Below are positions 31,834 to 40,740 of a DNA stretch of 64,000 bases, in pieces (positions within the stretch are counted from its first letter, which is position 1; every line of letters begins with the position of its first letter). Position numbers and translations under genes: made by a program. A model generated the notes under the pieces. It ran no database searches, was not told the DNA's origin, and was given only the letters and a program-made list of their open reading frames with translations. This DNA comes from 2-12-FULL-60-19 sp041483675 (GTDB taxonomy: Bacteria; Desulfobacterota; Binatia; UBA9968). Location: the NCBI GenBank assembly GCA_041483675.1, contig JBGPGE010000003.1:1-64000 (forward strand), given 5' to 3'.

Positions 31834-32689
31834 CTACCTGCGGCATTACGACGGCGGCTGGCGTCTCCTCGTCGTTCGGGAAGCGTGGAGCGATGCGCTG
31901 TGGGCGGCGGTGCGATCGGAGATGGAAGGCGCCGAGGCGTCGCGCCATCCGACGACCCGGCGATTGCGTTTTCCGTCGGGCGGTGGAGGCCGCGATTATT
32001 TTTTGAAGCTCTACTTTCCGTCGGCCGGTTTTGCCGGCGAAATCAAAGATATGCTTCGCGATTCAAGAGCGCTCCGCGCCCTGAAGCAGGGAGAGGCGCT
32101 CGGCCGGAACGGCTTTAACACGCCGCCGGCGATCGCCGCGGGAGAAGAGAGGATCTGCGGCCTGCTCAAACGCGCATTTTTGTTGACGGCCGAGATCGAG
32201 GCCCGGCCGATTGCGGCGCTGCTGCGCGAGCAGTTCACGCCGCCGCTCGACCGGATTCGGTTGGCGAGAAAACGCGCCTGGCTGAGAAAGCTCGCGTTCC
32301 AGGTCCGTCGGCTCCACGAGCTTGGCTTTGTTCACGGCGACCTCGTCCCGTCGAACATCTTCGCCCGGCCGGAGCAAGAAGAGGTGACGTTTTTCTACAT
32401 GGACAACGACCGAACGCGACGCTATCCGAGCTGGATGCCGCAGCGGCTTTGGCGGAGAAATCTCGTACAGCTCAATCGCTTCGTGCTGCCCGGGATTTCG
32501 CTTCAGGACCGAATGAGGTTTTTGCGCGGCTACCTCGGAGAGCCGCCCTGGGCTGAAAGCGCGCGGCGCCTCATCCATTGGCTGGAGCTGAAGACCCGGC
32601 AGCGGCGCAAAGAATGCGACCAGATCGAAACCCAGGCGAGTTTTAGGGAGCTTATGAGATGGAACGGTCCTTTCGCTCAAAATTCTTAA
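31817..32689 (+). CDS. LPS-core kinase, second copy
   Basis: A 290-residue kinase-fold protein. LRFPSGGGGRDYFLKLYF is the N-lobe with its Lys, and VHGDLVPSNIFARP (His173, Asp175) is the catalytic loop, followed by FFYMDNDRTRRYPSW with the metal-binding Asp. The GTG start (31817) overlaps the preceding heptosyltransferase by 17 bases; a run of G (AAAGGGGGGG) serves as ribosome-binding site. It is only distantly similar to the kinase at 30017, so the two probably phosphorylate different positions. Confidence 0.8.
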   Translation: MTRPASYLRHYDGGWRLLVVREAWSDALWAAVRSEMEGAEASRHPTTRRLRFPSGGGGRDYFLKLYFPSAGFAGEIKDMLRDSRALRALKQGEALGRNGFNTPPAIAAGEERICGLLKRAFLLTAEIEARPIAALLREQFTPPLDRIRLARKRAWLRKLAFQVRRLHELGFVHGDLVPSNIFARPEQEEVTFFYMDNDRTRRYPSWMPQRLWRRNLVQLNRFVLPGISLQDRMRFLRGYLGEPPWAESARRLIHWLELKTRQRRKECDQIETQASFRELMRWNGPFAQNS

Positions 32690-34140
32690 CACAAATATGG
32701 GACGCGCTTGACCCGCAAGCGGGTCCGCCGCTTCAGAGCGACGGCTTGGAAGGGCAGGCGCTGGCCCGCCCGATCTTCCATGTCGGCATTCTGATCGCGC
32801 TGGCGATCGTCTATCACTTCGCCCAGATCGGCACGAAAGTGCTTGAAGGAGACGAGGCCACCTACGCGCTGTTATCCAAAACCATCGCGATGACCGGCGA
32901 TTGGGGCCGGCTCGCGCTGAATGGCGAGCCCTACGTGCGCAAGCCGCCGCTCTATTTCTGGCTCACTGCAGGGCTGTTTCAGTTCTTACCCATTTCAGGA
33001 TTCAGCGCGTCCGTCGTGTCATCTCTCTTCGGGGTGGCGGATACCCTGCTTGTTTATGTTCTCTGTCGCGCGATGTTCCCGGGCTGGGTGACCGCGTTCG
33101 CCTCTTCACTCGCCTATCTCACGACCCATGAGGTGCTTCACTGGAGCCGCGGCGTCCACCTGGAAACCCTGGTGACCTTTTGGCTGCTCTTGGGTCTTCT
33201 GGCTGTGTATTGGTCGGTGCGGCGTCCGGCGATCACAGTGATCGTGGGCGTGACGCTGGCCGGCGGTTGGCTCTCCAAAGGAGTGCAGGGGTTGTATCCG
33301 GCGGCGCTTCTCTTTCTGGTCTGGATGAAAGAGCGGATTCTCTTTCGCCGGCTGCTGTCGATCTGGGGCGTGATCATCGTTTGTCTGTTCGGGGCTGCGG
33401 TAGCGAGCTGGATTTGGCTCGGCAGCGGCGGCGCGAAACACTTTATCGAAGGCTATCTGGTAAAGCAGGTCGGCGCCAAGCTCTTCGGCAGTCTCGTTCC
33501 CGGCAATGGTTATTGGTTTTATCTTCGTCTCCTGCTCGCGACGTATTGGCCGTGGCTGCCCGCGGCCGTGATCGGCATCATACTGCTCGCGCGGAGTTGG
33601 CGGAGCTCGGCGGGGGCCAGGGTCTGGCTGCTGTTCGGCGCAATCGTGGCTGTTGCGATTTTGCTTACCAAGGAAAAGCGGACCCGCTATCTTTTTCAAC
33701 TCTACCCCGTCCTCTCCGTCGCTTCCGGGATCGCCCTGGCACGCTGGACGGAACGCTTCCCGCGACTGCCGGTGTTGTTCGTCGGCCTGACCTTGGTGGG
33801 CGCGGCTTCCCTCGGTGTCTTTGGGGGCCGGCACTCCGCCCCCGCGCAGAAAACGCGGGAGACTGTTCTCATTGCGGAGCGGCTCGAATCAGAATCAATG
33901 CGGCCGGTCCTCATCACGGAGCGGACACAGCATGGGCGGCCGAGAGTGGGACGAACCCTTGGTTTCTACGCGGCCCCGCTGCTTCGCACCTGCAAAGCGC
34001 GCTGCCTGGAGGAGGCGGTTCCGGGATCGACCATCGTGGCTCGATCGGAGGAGGCCGATCGGGTGGCGTCGGAAGTCGGCGGCCAGGTGTCTTACGGCAA
34101 CGGCACCCTGGCGATCGTTGTCGTGCCGGAAAAATCCTAG
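32659..34140 (+). CDS. ArnT-like glycosyltransferase (GT39/PMT fold)
   Basis: A 493-residue polytopic membrane protein. After a short cytoplasmic start come LKVLEGDEATYALL-type residues (KVLEGDEATYALLS), the conserved acidic 'DE' in the first periplasmic loop that binds the polyprenyl-phosphate sugar, then EPYVRKPPLYFWLTAG and about eleven hydrophobic helices. This is the ArnT/PMT architecture, using undecaprenyl-phosphate sugars on the periplasmic face to modify lipid A or core sugars. It overlaps the end of the kinase gene by 31 bases. The donor cannot be read from sequence; an Ara4N role is not supported, as no other arn gene is present. Confidence 0.82.
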   Translation: MERSFRSKFLTQIWDALDPQAGPPLQSDGLEGQALARPIFHVGILIALAIVYHFAQIGTKVLEGDEATYALLSKTIAMTGDWGRLALNGEPYVRKPPLYFWLTAGLFQFLPISGFSASVVSSLFGVADTLLVYVLCRAMFPGWVTAFASSLAYLTTHEVLHWSRGVHLETLVTFWLLLGLLAVYWSVRRPAITVIVGVTLAGGWLSKGVQGLYPAALLFLVWMKERILFRRLLSIWGVIIVCLFGAAVASWIWLGSGGAKHFIEGYLVKQVGAKLFGSLVPGNGYWFYLRLLLATYWPWLPAAVIGIILLARSWRSSAGARVWLLFGAIVAVAILLTKEKRTRYLFQLYPVLSVASGIALARWTERFPRLPVLFVGLTLVGAASLGVFGGRHSAPAQKTRETVLIAERLESESMRPVLITERTQHGRPRVGRTLGFYAAPLLRTCKARCLEEAVPGSTIVARSEEADRVASEVGGQVSYGNGTLAIVVVPEKS

Positions 34141-34270
34141 CAGCGGTCGGTTGCGTGGGAGAGCGATCGGGTTGCGACAAAAATCAGACGCCCCTTTTGG
34201 TTGTGATCCTCCAAGGTAAGCGTCGTCGCCAACCGCAACTCCTGGGCTGCGGACGGAATCATAGGCCAGC

Positions 34271-34299
34271 TTGACATAAGACCGCCTTCAACGGATAAT
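34271..34299 (+). promoter_or_regulatory. Strong sigma-70-type promoter
   Basis: TTGACA (34271-34276), exactly 17 bases of spacer, then GATAAT (34294-34299): 11 of 12 consensus positions. It lies in the 237-base gap after the GT39 gene, which is lower in GC than its surroundings, and 78 bases before the next start. It marks the beginning of a new transcription unit with two methyltransferase-like genes. Confidence 0.75.
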
Positions 34300-34377
34300 C
34301 AACAACGCGAAAGTAAGCGAAGAAATCTACTGCAATCTTCTCCTCTAAACCTAAGTGTTCAGCGGTCGTTTCGCATA

Positions 34378-34980
34378 ATGGGCTTACAACTCGAATACAT
34401 TAACTTCATCGACACGACTACCGCGCTCGGCGGATTCCAGCGGGCGACAGGGTTGAAGATGTGTGAGTTGGGTAACCAGAAGATCCGCGTAAGCGCAGCT
34501 CAAATAACGAAAGCCAAAACCGGCAAGGAGTACTTCAGCAGCCTGGGGTATGACCATACGTCGATCGATCGGAACGGATTGGATGGGGCGTTGCCGCTGG
34601 ACCTGTGCGAACCGATCGATACCCCGGAACTCATCGGACAGTTTGACGTTTTGACTAATTCGGGCACAAGCGAGCATGTCGAAGATCAATATGAGTGCTT
34701 CAAAAATATTCACTCTTTGGTGAGGCAGAACGGCATCTTTATCCACCTGAACCCCAAGACGGGCTCCTGGCGCAGGCACGGCCTTTACTATTACACGTTC
34801 GACTTCCATCGCCGGCTAGCGAGCGGAGCCGATTATGAAATCCTCCAGGAAGCCGACATCGCCCCTAAAGAAGGAGAGTTCCACCTCGTCTGCGTGGGAC
34901 TCAAAAAACGCGGGAGAAACCCGTTCATCTCTCGGATCGAATTCAAAAAAATTGCCTCAGCCACGATTTTTCGGGCGTGA
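34378..34980 (+). CDS. SAM-dependent-methyltransferase-like protein
   Basis: A 200-residue protein. CELGNQKIRVS near residue 29 could be the reduced SAM-binding motif I, and GQFDVLTNSGTSEHVEDQYE corresponds to the motif in which many class I methyltransferases show 'fDvv...evlEHv'. IHSLVRQNGIFIHLNPK follows as the post-motif strand. It is short and the glycine-rich loop is absent, so activity is uncertain. Base use is less GC-rich than the genes around it, fitting recent acquisition. Possible targets are a sugar or lipid in the neighbouring glycan. Confidence 0.6.
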   Translation: MGLQLEYINFIDTTTALGGFQRATGLKMCELGNQKIRVSAAQITKAKTGKEYFSSLGYDHTSIDRNGLDGALPLDLCEPIDTPELIGQFDVLTNSGTSEHVEDQYECFKNIHSLVRQNGIFIHLNPKTGSWRRHGLYYYTFDFHRRLASGADYEILQEADIAPKEGEFHLVCVGLKKRGRNPFISRIEFKKIASATIFRA

Positions 34981-35036
34981 GGCATGATGTCTTTTCCGAG
35001 CAGAGAGAATAGACTCACGGAAAGGACGGGCGCCGG

Positions 35037-35762
35037 ATGAAGCTGTCGAAAAGCGGGATGTGGTTCTTTTCTCCCTGCCCGGACCAAGTGGAATTGGACG
35101 GAGTCAGAGTCCCACTCAAGAATTCCCCTTTGGACCCCAAGACGCGGCGGCGGTTAATGCGCGGCTCGTACGAGCTACCCGAGTGCGACTTAGTCCGTAC
35201 CTTCATCAAGCCGGGAGAGCAAGTCTTAGAATTGGGCGCATCGGTGGGCATTGTGACCTGTTTTCTCGGCCGCCAAGCCGGCTCCACCGGTCGCTTGGTG
35301 TGCGTCGAGGCGGATGCTCGTCTGAAAGCGCCGTTCGAGACGCAATTGGCCGTGAACGGCGTCCGCGCCGTCTGGGTTAACGCCCTCTGTTGCCCTCTCT
35401 GGCAGGACCAGGTGCCGGCTCATATCGCCAAAATGTCATTTCAACAATCGGAACGAACGCTCTCCGGGCGGGCTGTCGCCGGGCCCGCCGGGGGCGAGGG
35501 TGCTCCGTGGCTAACCGCTCTGGCCATCTGTCGGGAAACCAAATTGGAGCCTACCGCGCTCGTGGTCGACATCGAAGGCAGCGAAGGCGTTTGGAGCGAA
35601 TATCCACCGAACTTGCCGGACTCGATCGGCCTCGTGATCGCCGAATTTCATCCGGGGTTGTTGGGATCGACGATCACGGGGCAAGCGGTCCAAGCGATCC
35701 TGGAACAGGGATTTGTCGTAGCGGCACTGCGCCAAAACGTCCTTGCGTTTAAACGGAGATAG
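35037..35762 (+). CDS. FkbM-family methyltransferase
   Basis: A 241-residue class I methyltransferase. EQVLELGASVGIVTCFLGRQ is motif I, RLVCVEADARLKAPFE is motif II with its acidic ribose-binding residue, and ALVVDIEGSEGVW is the DxEG motif of the FkbM family. FkbM enzymes O-methylate sugars and polyketides and are common in LPS and capsule loci. It begins 56 bases after the previous gene and is likely co-transcribed with it from the promoter at 34271. Confidence 0.82.
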   Translation: MKLSKSGMWFFSPCPDQVELDGVRVPLKNSPLDPKTRRRLMRGSYELPECDLVRTFIKPGEQVLELGASVGIVTCFLGRQAGSTGRLVCVEADARLKAPFETQLAVNGVRAVWVNALCCPLWQDQVPAHIAKMSFQQSERTLSGRAVAGPAGGEGAPWLTALAICRETKLEPTALVVDIEGSEGVWSEYPPNLPDSIGLVIAEFHPGLLGSTITGQAVQAILEQGFVVAALRQNVLAFKRR

Positions 35763-35823
35763 CCGCCGTGCCGGGCGTTAAAGAAACAGACGCCGTCTCA
35801 CCTTCGCACGCTCCACTTGTGGT

Positions 35824-36978
35824 ATGAAGCTCGCCCTGGCCCATAAGAGACTGGATCTCGCCGGAGGCACTGAGAGGGACTTTTACCGAACCGCGCAGGC
35901 GTTGCGGGATCTCGGCCATGAGGTGCATCTGTTCTGCGCCGAGATCAGGACCGCTCCGCCCGCCGGCGTCGTGGCCCACAGAATATTCGTGCCGCCGTTG
36001 GGACGGACGGCCCGGCTGCTCGGCTTCGCTTTTCTCGGCCCAAAGATCATTCGGCGACACGGCTGCGATCTTGTGGTTGGCTTCGGGCGCATGACGTCGC
36101 AGGACGTGCTGCGCAGCGGCGGCGGCTCTCATCGGGTCTTTTTGGACAAGATGAAGGTCGGAGAGAATGTTTTGCGCCGTTTGTGGCATAACGTGAGCCT
36201 GTACCACCGGAGCGTGTTGGCCGTGGAGCGGCTCCAGTTTCAAGCGGGAAACTATAAACGGATTCTGGCCGTGTCGGCGGAAGTGAAACGCGAAATCGTT
36301 ACGACGTACGGCGTGCCCGAAGAAAAAGTCTGCGTGATCTACAACGGAGTGGACGACCGGCGATTTCACCCGCGCAACCGGGAGGCGGCGCGCGCCGCGA
36401 TCAAGCGGCAGTTGGGGATTCCGCTCGATCGGTCCCTGGCGCTGTTTGTCGGCAGCGGTTTCCAGAGAAAGGGACTGGAGAGGCTGCTGCGGGTTTGGGG
36501 AGCCGGGCGGCTCAACGACGTCTGTCTTTTGGTGGTGGGCGACGACGCGCAGATCGCCCGCTATCGCCTGCGAGCCGAGCGGGAATTCGGCGGGCGCGTC
36601 GTTTTTGCCGGACCGAGGGAAAACGTCGAGGATTACTTCGCCGCGGCCGATATTTTTCTCCTGCCGGCCTTTCAAGAGGCTTTCGGCAACGTGGTGCTGG
36701 AGGCATTGGCTTCCGGCCTTCCGGTTTTGGTTAGCCGCCAGGTCGGCGCTTCCGAAGTGCTCAGCGGCGCGATGGAAGAATGCTTTCTGGTCTCCCCCGA
36801 CGATCCGGTTGCCGTCGAATCGCAAATTCGCGCGTTGCTCGATACCGGTCGCTGGAGCGATCTGTCTCAGCGCGCTCGAACGATCGGCGAGCGATACTCG
36901 TGGAATAACCACTTTCAGGAGCTCGAGCGCCGCCTTCTGGAGGTGGCCGAACAAAAACGCCGTGCCAGCAAATCCTGA
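35824..36978 (+). CDS. WaaG-like glycosyltransferase (GT4)
   Basis: A 384-residue GT-B enzyme. Starts KLALAHKRLDLAGGTERDFY and shows FVGSGFQRKGLERLLR, VVGDDAQIARYR, VVFAGPRENVEDYFAAADIF and LPAFQEAFGNVVLEALASGLPVL, with the Glu of EAFGNVVLEA as the nucleotide-sugar contact. This is the WaaG/RfaG arrangement, which adds glucose to heptose II of the core. It precedes the third LPS kinase, with which it overlaps by 17 bases. Confidence 0.85.
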   Translation: MKLALAHKRLDLAGGTERDFYRTAQALRDLGHEVHLFCAEIRTAPPAGVVAHRIFVPPLGRTARLLGFAFLGPKIIRRHGCDLVVGFGRMTSQDVLRSGGGSHRVFLDKMKVGENVLRRLWHNVSLYHRSVLAVERLQFQAGNYKRILAVSAEVKREIVTTYGVPEEKVCVIYNGVDDRRFHPRNREAARAAIKRQLGIPLDRSLALFVGSGFQRKGLERLLRVWGAGRLNDVCLLVVGDDAQIARYRLRAEREFGGRVVFAGPRENVEDYFAAADIFLLPAFQEAFGNVVLEALASGLPVLVSRQVGASEVLSGAMEECFLVSPDDPVAVESQIRALLDTGRWSDLSQRARTIGERYSWNNHFQELERRLLEVAEQKRRASKS

Positions 36979-37828
36979 CCATCTCTGTCTGCGATTGGGC
37001 GACTGCTCGCTGTGGATCTCGCGGGAAGCGTACGACAGCGCGGCCGCCATCGAGCTTTTGGCCGATCCGGACCGGCTCTTCTCCGAGCCCCGCGCCGAGG
37101 TCGTCAAAGATCAAAAAAAAATCAAGGTTGCTCGAATCTCGGGGGGCATAGCGGGGAGCGCCGCAAATGTTTATCTCAAGCGCTACAACGCATTTTCCTG
37201 GCGCTACCGGCTATTTTCCATACTCGGACCCTCCGCCGCGCGGCGGGCATGGCGCGGCGCTTCGATCTTGATTGAGAACGGGTTCCAGACGGGCCGCCCG
37301 GTCGCCGCCGTCGAGTGCCGCTCGTGGGGGATGCTCACGAAAAGCTTCTACGTCTCGCAGGAAATTCCTTCGGCCAAGACGGTGGACGCCTGCTGGATCG
37401 AAGAACTTTCCCGCGGCCGTGGAGCCGAAGAACGGCGCCGCAGAAGAGAGTTGCTTCAAGCCTCGGCCGCGCTCTTTCGCCGTCTTCACCAGGCGCGCAT
37501 CTACCATAACGATCTTAAAGACGCGAACATTCTTGTCGGTCCCGCGGATCGCTACACAGAGCAATCCTTTTTCCTCCTCGATCTCGAAGGCATCCGGCGC
37601 GTCTCTCGGCTGGGTCTCAGGCGGCGGATAAAGAACCTCGTGCAGTTGAACCGGACCCTCGGCCGCTTCGTCAGCCGGGCCGAGAAATGGCGCTGGGCCA
37701 GGGTTTATCTCGGGCCGGAGTTCCATGATCGCGCCACAAGAAGAATCTGGCTTCAGCGGATCGTCAAGGCGACCGCGCGCGCCGACGCGCACTCGATGCG
37801 CAAGCGGAACCGTGATTTGACAAAGTAG
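36962..37828 (+). CDS. LPS-core kinase, third copy
   Basis: A 288-residue kinase-fold protein. YLKRYNAFSWRYRLFSIL is the N-lobe Lys region, IYHNDLKDANILV (His182-Asn-Asp184) the catalytic loop, and FFLLDLEGIRRV the metal-binding loop with Asp before Leu-Glu. HND in place of HGD is a variant of the catalytic triad. The start is taken as GTG 36962, the first start in frame that keeps the protein from simply overlapping the GT4 gene; GGAGG lies 18 bases upstream, which is long. It is the third such kinase in 7 kb. Confidence 0.78.
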   Translation: MPANPDHLCLRLGDCSLWISREAYDSAAAIELLADPDRLFSEPRAEVVKDQKKIKVARISGGIAGSAANVYLKRYNAFSWRYRLFSILGPSAARRAWRGASILIENGFQTGRPVAAVECRSWGMLTKSFYVSQEIPSAKTVDACWIEELSRGRGAEERRRRRELLQASAALFRRLHQARIYHNDLKDANILVGPADRYTEQSFFLLDLEGIRRVSRLGLRRRIKNLVQLNRTLGRFVSRAEKWRWARVYLGPEFHDRATRRIWLQRIVKATARADAHSMRKRNRDLTK

Positions 37829-37845
37829 AGCCGGTTGTGTACGGT
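37817..37845 (+). promoter_or_regulatory. Possible promoter before the sulfation module
   Basis: TTGACA (37817-37822), 17 bases, then TACGGT (37840-37845). The -35 is perfect, the -10 weak (three of six). It overlaps the last codons of the kinase gene and is followed by an AT-rich stretch before the ATP sulfurylase gene. Confidence 0.35.
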
Positions 37846-37889
37846 TTTAAAGATTTCCTAAATTTATCAATGGCTTGAGGTGTCGAGGT

Positions 37890-39593
37890 ATGTTGATTTC
37901 CCCCTACGGCGGGAGCCTGGTGAACCTGGTCGCACCGACCGAGGAAGTTGACAAACTCAGAGACGAAGCCGGGCGGCTGGCTTCGGTGCAATTGTCCGAG
38001 CGGTCGGTGTGCGACCTGGAACTGCTCGCCACCGGCGCCTTTTCTCCGCTGGACAGGTTCATGGGAAAAAACGACTACCGCCGCGTTTTGGGAGAGATGC
38101 GGCTTGTCGGTGGTCATCTATTCCCGATTCCTATCACCTTGCCCGTCGAGCCGGCCGCCGATTTCGGCCTGGACCGAGAGATTGCGCTGCGCGACAGCCA
38201 CAACGATCTGCTCGGATTGATGAGGATCGAGGAAATCTACGACTGGGACCGCGCTGGGGAGATGACTCAGGTCTTCGGCACGCGCGACCTCCGGCATCCG
38301 CTCGTCGCGGAGATGCACCGGTGGGGCAGGGTGAATATTTCCGGGCGACTCCGTGTGGTGCGACTGCCGCGCCACTATGACTTTCAGGATTTGCGTCTCG
38401 CGCCGGCCGAGACGCGAGCCAGGCTTGAGAAACTGGGCCACCGCAACGTGGTCGCCTTTCAGACGCGCAATCCCCTCCATCGAGTACACGAGGAGTTGAC
38501 CAAACGAGCCACAAAAGAAGTGGACGGCGCGCTGCTCCTGCATCCTTCCGTCGGCATGACCAAGCCCGGCGACGTGGACCATTACACCCGGGTCAGGACC
38601 TATCGGACCCTTGCGGAGCGCCACTATGCGCCCGACCGCATCCTGCTCGCCTTGTTGCCGTTGGCGATGAGACTGGCCGGGCCTCGCGAAGCGCTTTGGC
38701 ACGCCATCATTCGCCGCAATCACGGAGCGAACCATTTCATTATCGGGAGAGACCACGCGAGTCCCGGCGCGGACTCGACGGGCAAACCCTTTTACGGTCC
38801 CTACGACGCTCAGGAGTTGGTGGAACGTTATCGTGAAGAACTCGGCATCGGGGTCGTTCCCTTCAGCGAGCTCGTCTATTTACCCGACGAGGATCGTTAT
38901 GAAGAGGTTTCGCGAGTGCCGGCCTCCGCGCGAACCGCGTCCATTTCCGGAACCCAGGTTCGGGAGCAGTTTCTCAACAGCGGCAGGCTGCTGCCGGATT
39001 GGTTCACCCGGCGCGAGGTGGCGGAGATTCTGGCGGACACCTATCCGCCGCGTCACCGACAGGGTGTGTGCATCTGGTTTACCGGCTTGAGTTCTTCCGG
39101 GAAATCGACGACTGCGGACGTGCTGACGGTGCTGCTGCTGGAGCAGGGGCGCCAAGTGACGATACTGGACGGCGATATCGTCCGGACCCATCTCTCCAAG
39201 GGACTCGGTTTCAACAAGGAAGATCGCGATATCAACATCCGGCGGATCGGTTTCGTCGCCGCCGAGATCGTCCGGCACGGAGGAGCGGTGATCTGTGCCG
39301 CCGTGAGTCCTTACCGGGAGACGCGCAACGACGCGCGTAATATGGTGGGGGAGGACCGCTTTGTCGAGGTCTACGTCAGCACGCCCCTTGAGGTATGCGA
39401 GCAGCGCGACGCCAAAGGTTTCTACGCCAAGGCGCGTCGAGGAGAGATTAAAGGATTTACCGGGATCGACGATCCCTACGAGCCGCCCGAGAACCCGGAG
39501 ATCACGCTCGACACGGTTGCCCGGGCACCCGAGGAGAACGCGCGGCAAATCCTTCACTATCTGGTGAAAGCGGGATTCGTTCGAGAACCGTAG
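37890..39593 (+). CDS. Bifunctional ATP sulfurylase / APS kinase
   Basis: A 567-residue fusion that makes PAPS from sulfate and ATP. Residues 1-385 are ATP sulfurylase (PUA-like start, then QTRNPLHRVHEELTKRA near 191, and IGRDHASPGADSTGKPFYG near 286, with His in both motifs contacting ATP). Residues 390-567 are APS kinase: P-loop GLSSSGKSTT near 399, DGDIVRTHLSKGLGF and EVYVSTPLEVCEQRD. ATG 37890 is used instead of TTG 37875. It lies directly before a sulfotransferase, so its PAPS is probably for glycan sulfation and not for cysteine synthesis; no PAPS reductase is nearby. Confidence 0.93.
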   Translation: MLISPYGGSLVNLVAPTEEVDKLRDEAGRLASVQLSERSVCDLELLATGAFSPLDRFMGKNDYRRVLGEMRLVGGHLFPIPITLPVEPAADFGLDREIALRDSHNDLLGLMRIEEIYDWDRAGEMTQVFGTRDLRHPLVAEMHRWGRVNISGRLRVVRLPRHYDFQDLRLAPAETRARLEKLGHRNVVAFQTRNPLHRVHEELTKRATKEVDGALLLHPSVGMTKPGDVDHYTRVRTYRTLAERHYAPDRILLALLPLAMRLAGPREALWHAIIRRNHGANHFIIGRDHASPGADSTGKPFYGPYDAQELVERYREELGIGVVPFSELVYLPDEDRYEEVSRVPASARTASISGTQVREQFLNSGRLLPDWFTRREVAEILADTYPPRHRQGVCIWFTGLSSSGKSTTADVLTVLLLEQGRQVTILDGDIVRTHLSKGLGFNKEDRDINIRRIGFVAAEIVRHGGAVICAAVSPYRETRNDARNMVGEDRFVEVYVSTPLEVCEQRDAKGFYAKARRGEIKGFTGIDDPYEPPENPEITLDTVARAPEENARQILHYLVKAGFVREP

Positions 39594-39674
39594 AACGATC
39601 GGTCGCTTACGTTTCACCGCGCCGTCTGGCGCCGCCGGCTTTTGCTTACGGACTACCGGAAATAATCGAGACCC

Positions 39675-40706
39675 ATGACGACAAGCCACGTCAGCTGCAT
39701 CGTCGGAATGCACCGCAGCGGGACTTCTATGGTCTCGCGGCTGCTCAATCTTTGCGGGCTCGACCTGGGGCGGCCTTACGAACTTACGGAGGCCAACAAA
39801 AATAATCCGGTCGGTTATTTCGAGAACAAAGCCTTCAATAAGATCAACCGGGCGCTCCTGTCGCACCTAGGAAAGAGCTGGGCCAATCCGCCGGCGATCG
39901 GCGACGGATGGGAGACCGATCCGGCGTTGGCGGCGCTTGCCGAGGAGGGCCGGCGCGTGATCGAGAGCTTTGCCGGCAGCCCGCACTGGGGCTGGAAAGA
40001 CCCCAAGACCACGGTGGTCTTGCCCTTTTGGCAGCGCTTGCTTCCCGGGATGCGCTATGTCGTTTGCCTGCGCAACCCGGTGGAGGTGGCCGAGTCGCTG
40101 GCGAAGCGCAACGGCTTTCCGATCGAGCATGGCGCCTATCTGTGGCATCACTACACGCGCGCCGCGATCCGGTACACGGAAGGGCGCCGGAGGATATTTG
40201 CTTTTTACGAGGATTTTTTTACCGACGGCGCGGCGGAACTCGAGAGATTAGCGGTATTTTGCGGTTTGGGAGCGGCGGGCGATCGGAGCCATGCGTTGGA
40301 GACGATCCTGCCCGATCTGCGTCACCATCGGGATCAAACCGCTCGACTCTTAGACCACGCCGAAATTGCGGCCGAGCACAAACTGTTTTACCTAGGACTC
40401 CGGGCCTTGGCCGCCGTAGAGCCGACGGATGCAGACGTTGACGGGGAGAGGGAGGCCGTTGTCTCCGAGAGAGTCGCGCGGATGGAGAGTCTCTTTGCGG
40501 CTTTCGAGGACCAGCAGCCGATCGCGCGCCTCGAATCCGAACTGGCGGAAAAGGAGCAGCGGCTGCGGGAACTCCACGCCAAACTTCGACGCGTGGAAGA
40601 GGCCGTGGCGGAGAGTCGCAGAAAATGGGGTTTCAGGTTGGCGACCGGGCTCGGCAGAATTTTTCGAATGGAAAAGTCTGCCGCGGGCGCGCGGAAACGG
40701 TCATAA
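39675..40706 (+). CDS. PAPS-dependent sulfotransferase with C-terminal coiled coil
   Basis: A 343-residue protein. IVGMHRSGTSMVSRLLN (residues 9-25) is the 5'-phosphosulfate loop, and MRYVVCLRNPVEVAESLAKR the 3'-phosphate-binding segment, both standard for sulfotransferases. WGWKDPKTTVVLPFW carries the likely catalytic region. From about residue 250 to 315 the sequence is heptad-like and highly charged (ARLESELAEKEQRLREL), a coiled coil that may tether it to partners. With the PAPS-forming fusion upstream it makes a self-contained sulfation unit for the core glycan or lipid A. Confidence 0.85.
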   Translation: MTTSHVSCIVGMHRSGTSMVSRLLNLCGLDLGRPYELTEANKNNPVGYFENKAFNKINRALLSHLGKSWANPPAIGDGWETDPALAALAEEGRRVIESFAGSPHWGWKDPKTTVVLPFWQRLLPGMRYVVCLRNPVEVAESLAKRNGFPIEHGAYLWHHYTRAAIRYTEGRRRIFAFYEDFFTDGAAELERLAVFCGLGAAGDRSHALETILPDLRHHRDQTARLLDHAEIAAEHKLFYLGLRALAAVEPTDADVDGEREAVVSERVARMESLFAAFEDQQPIARLESELAEKEQRLRELHAKLRRVEEAVAESRRKWGFRLATGLGRIFRMEKSAAGARKRS

Positions 40707-40740
40707 CGGTTGCGCCGTCGAAAGGAGTGACCCGCTTCCG

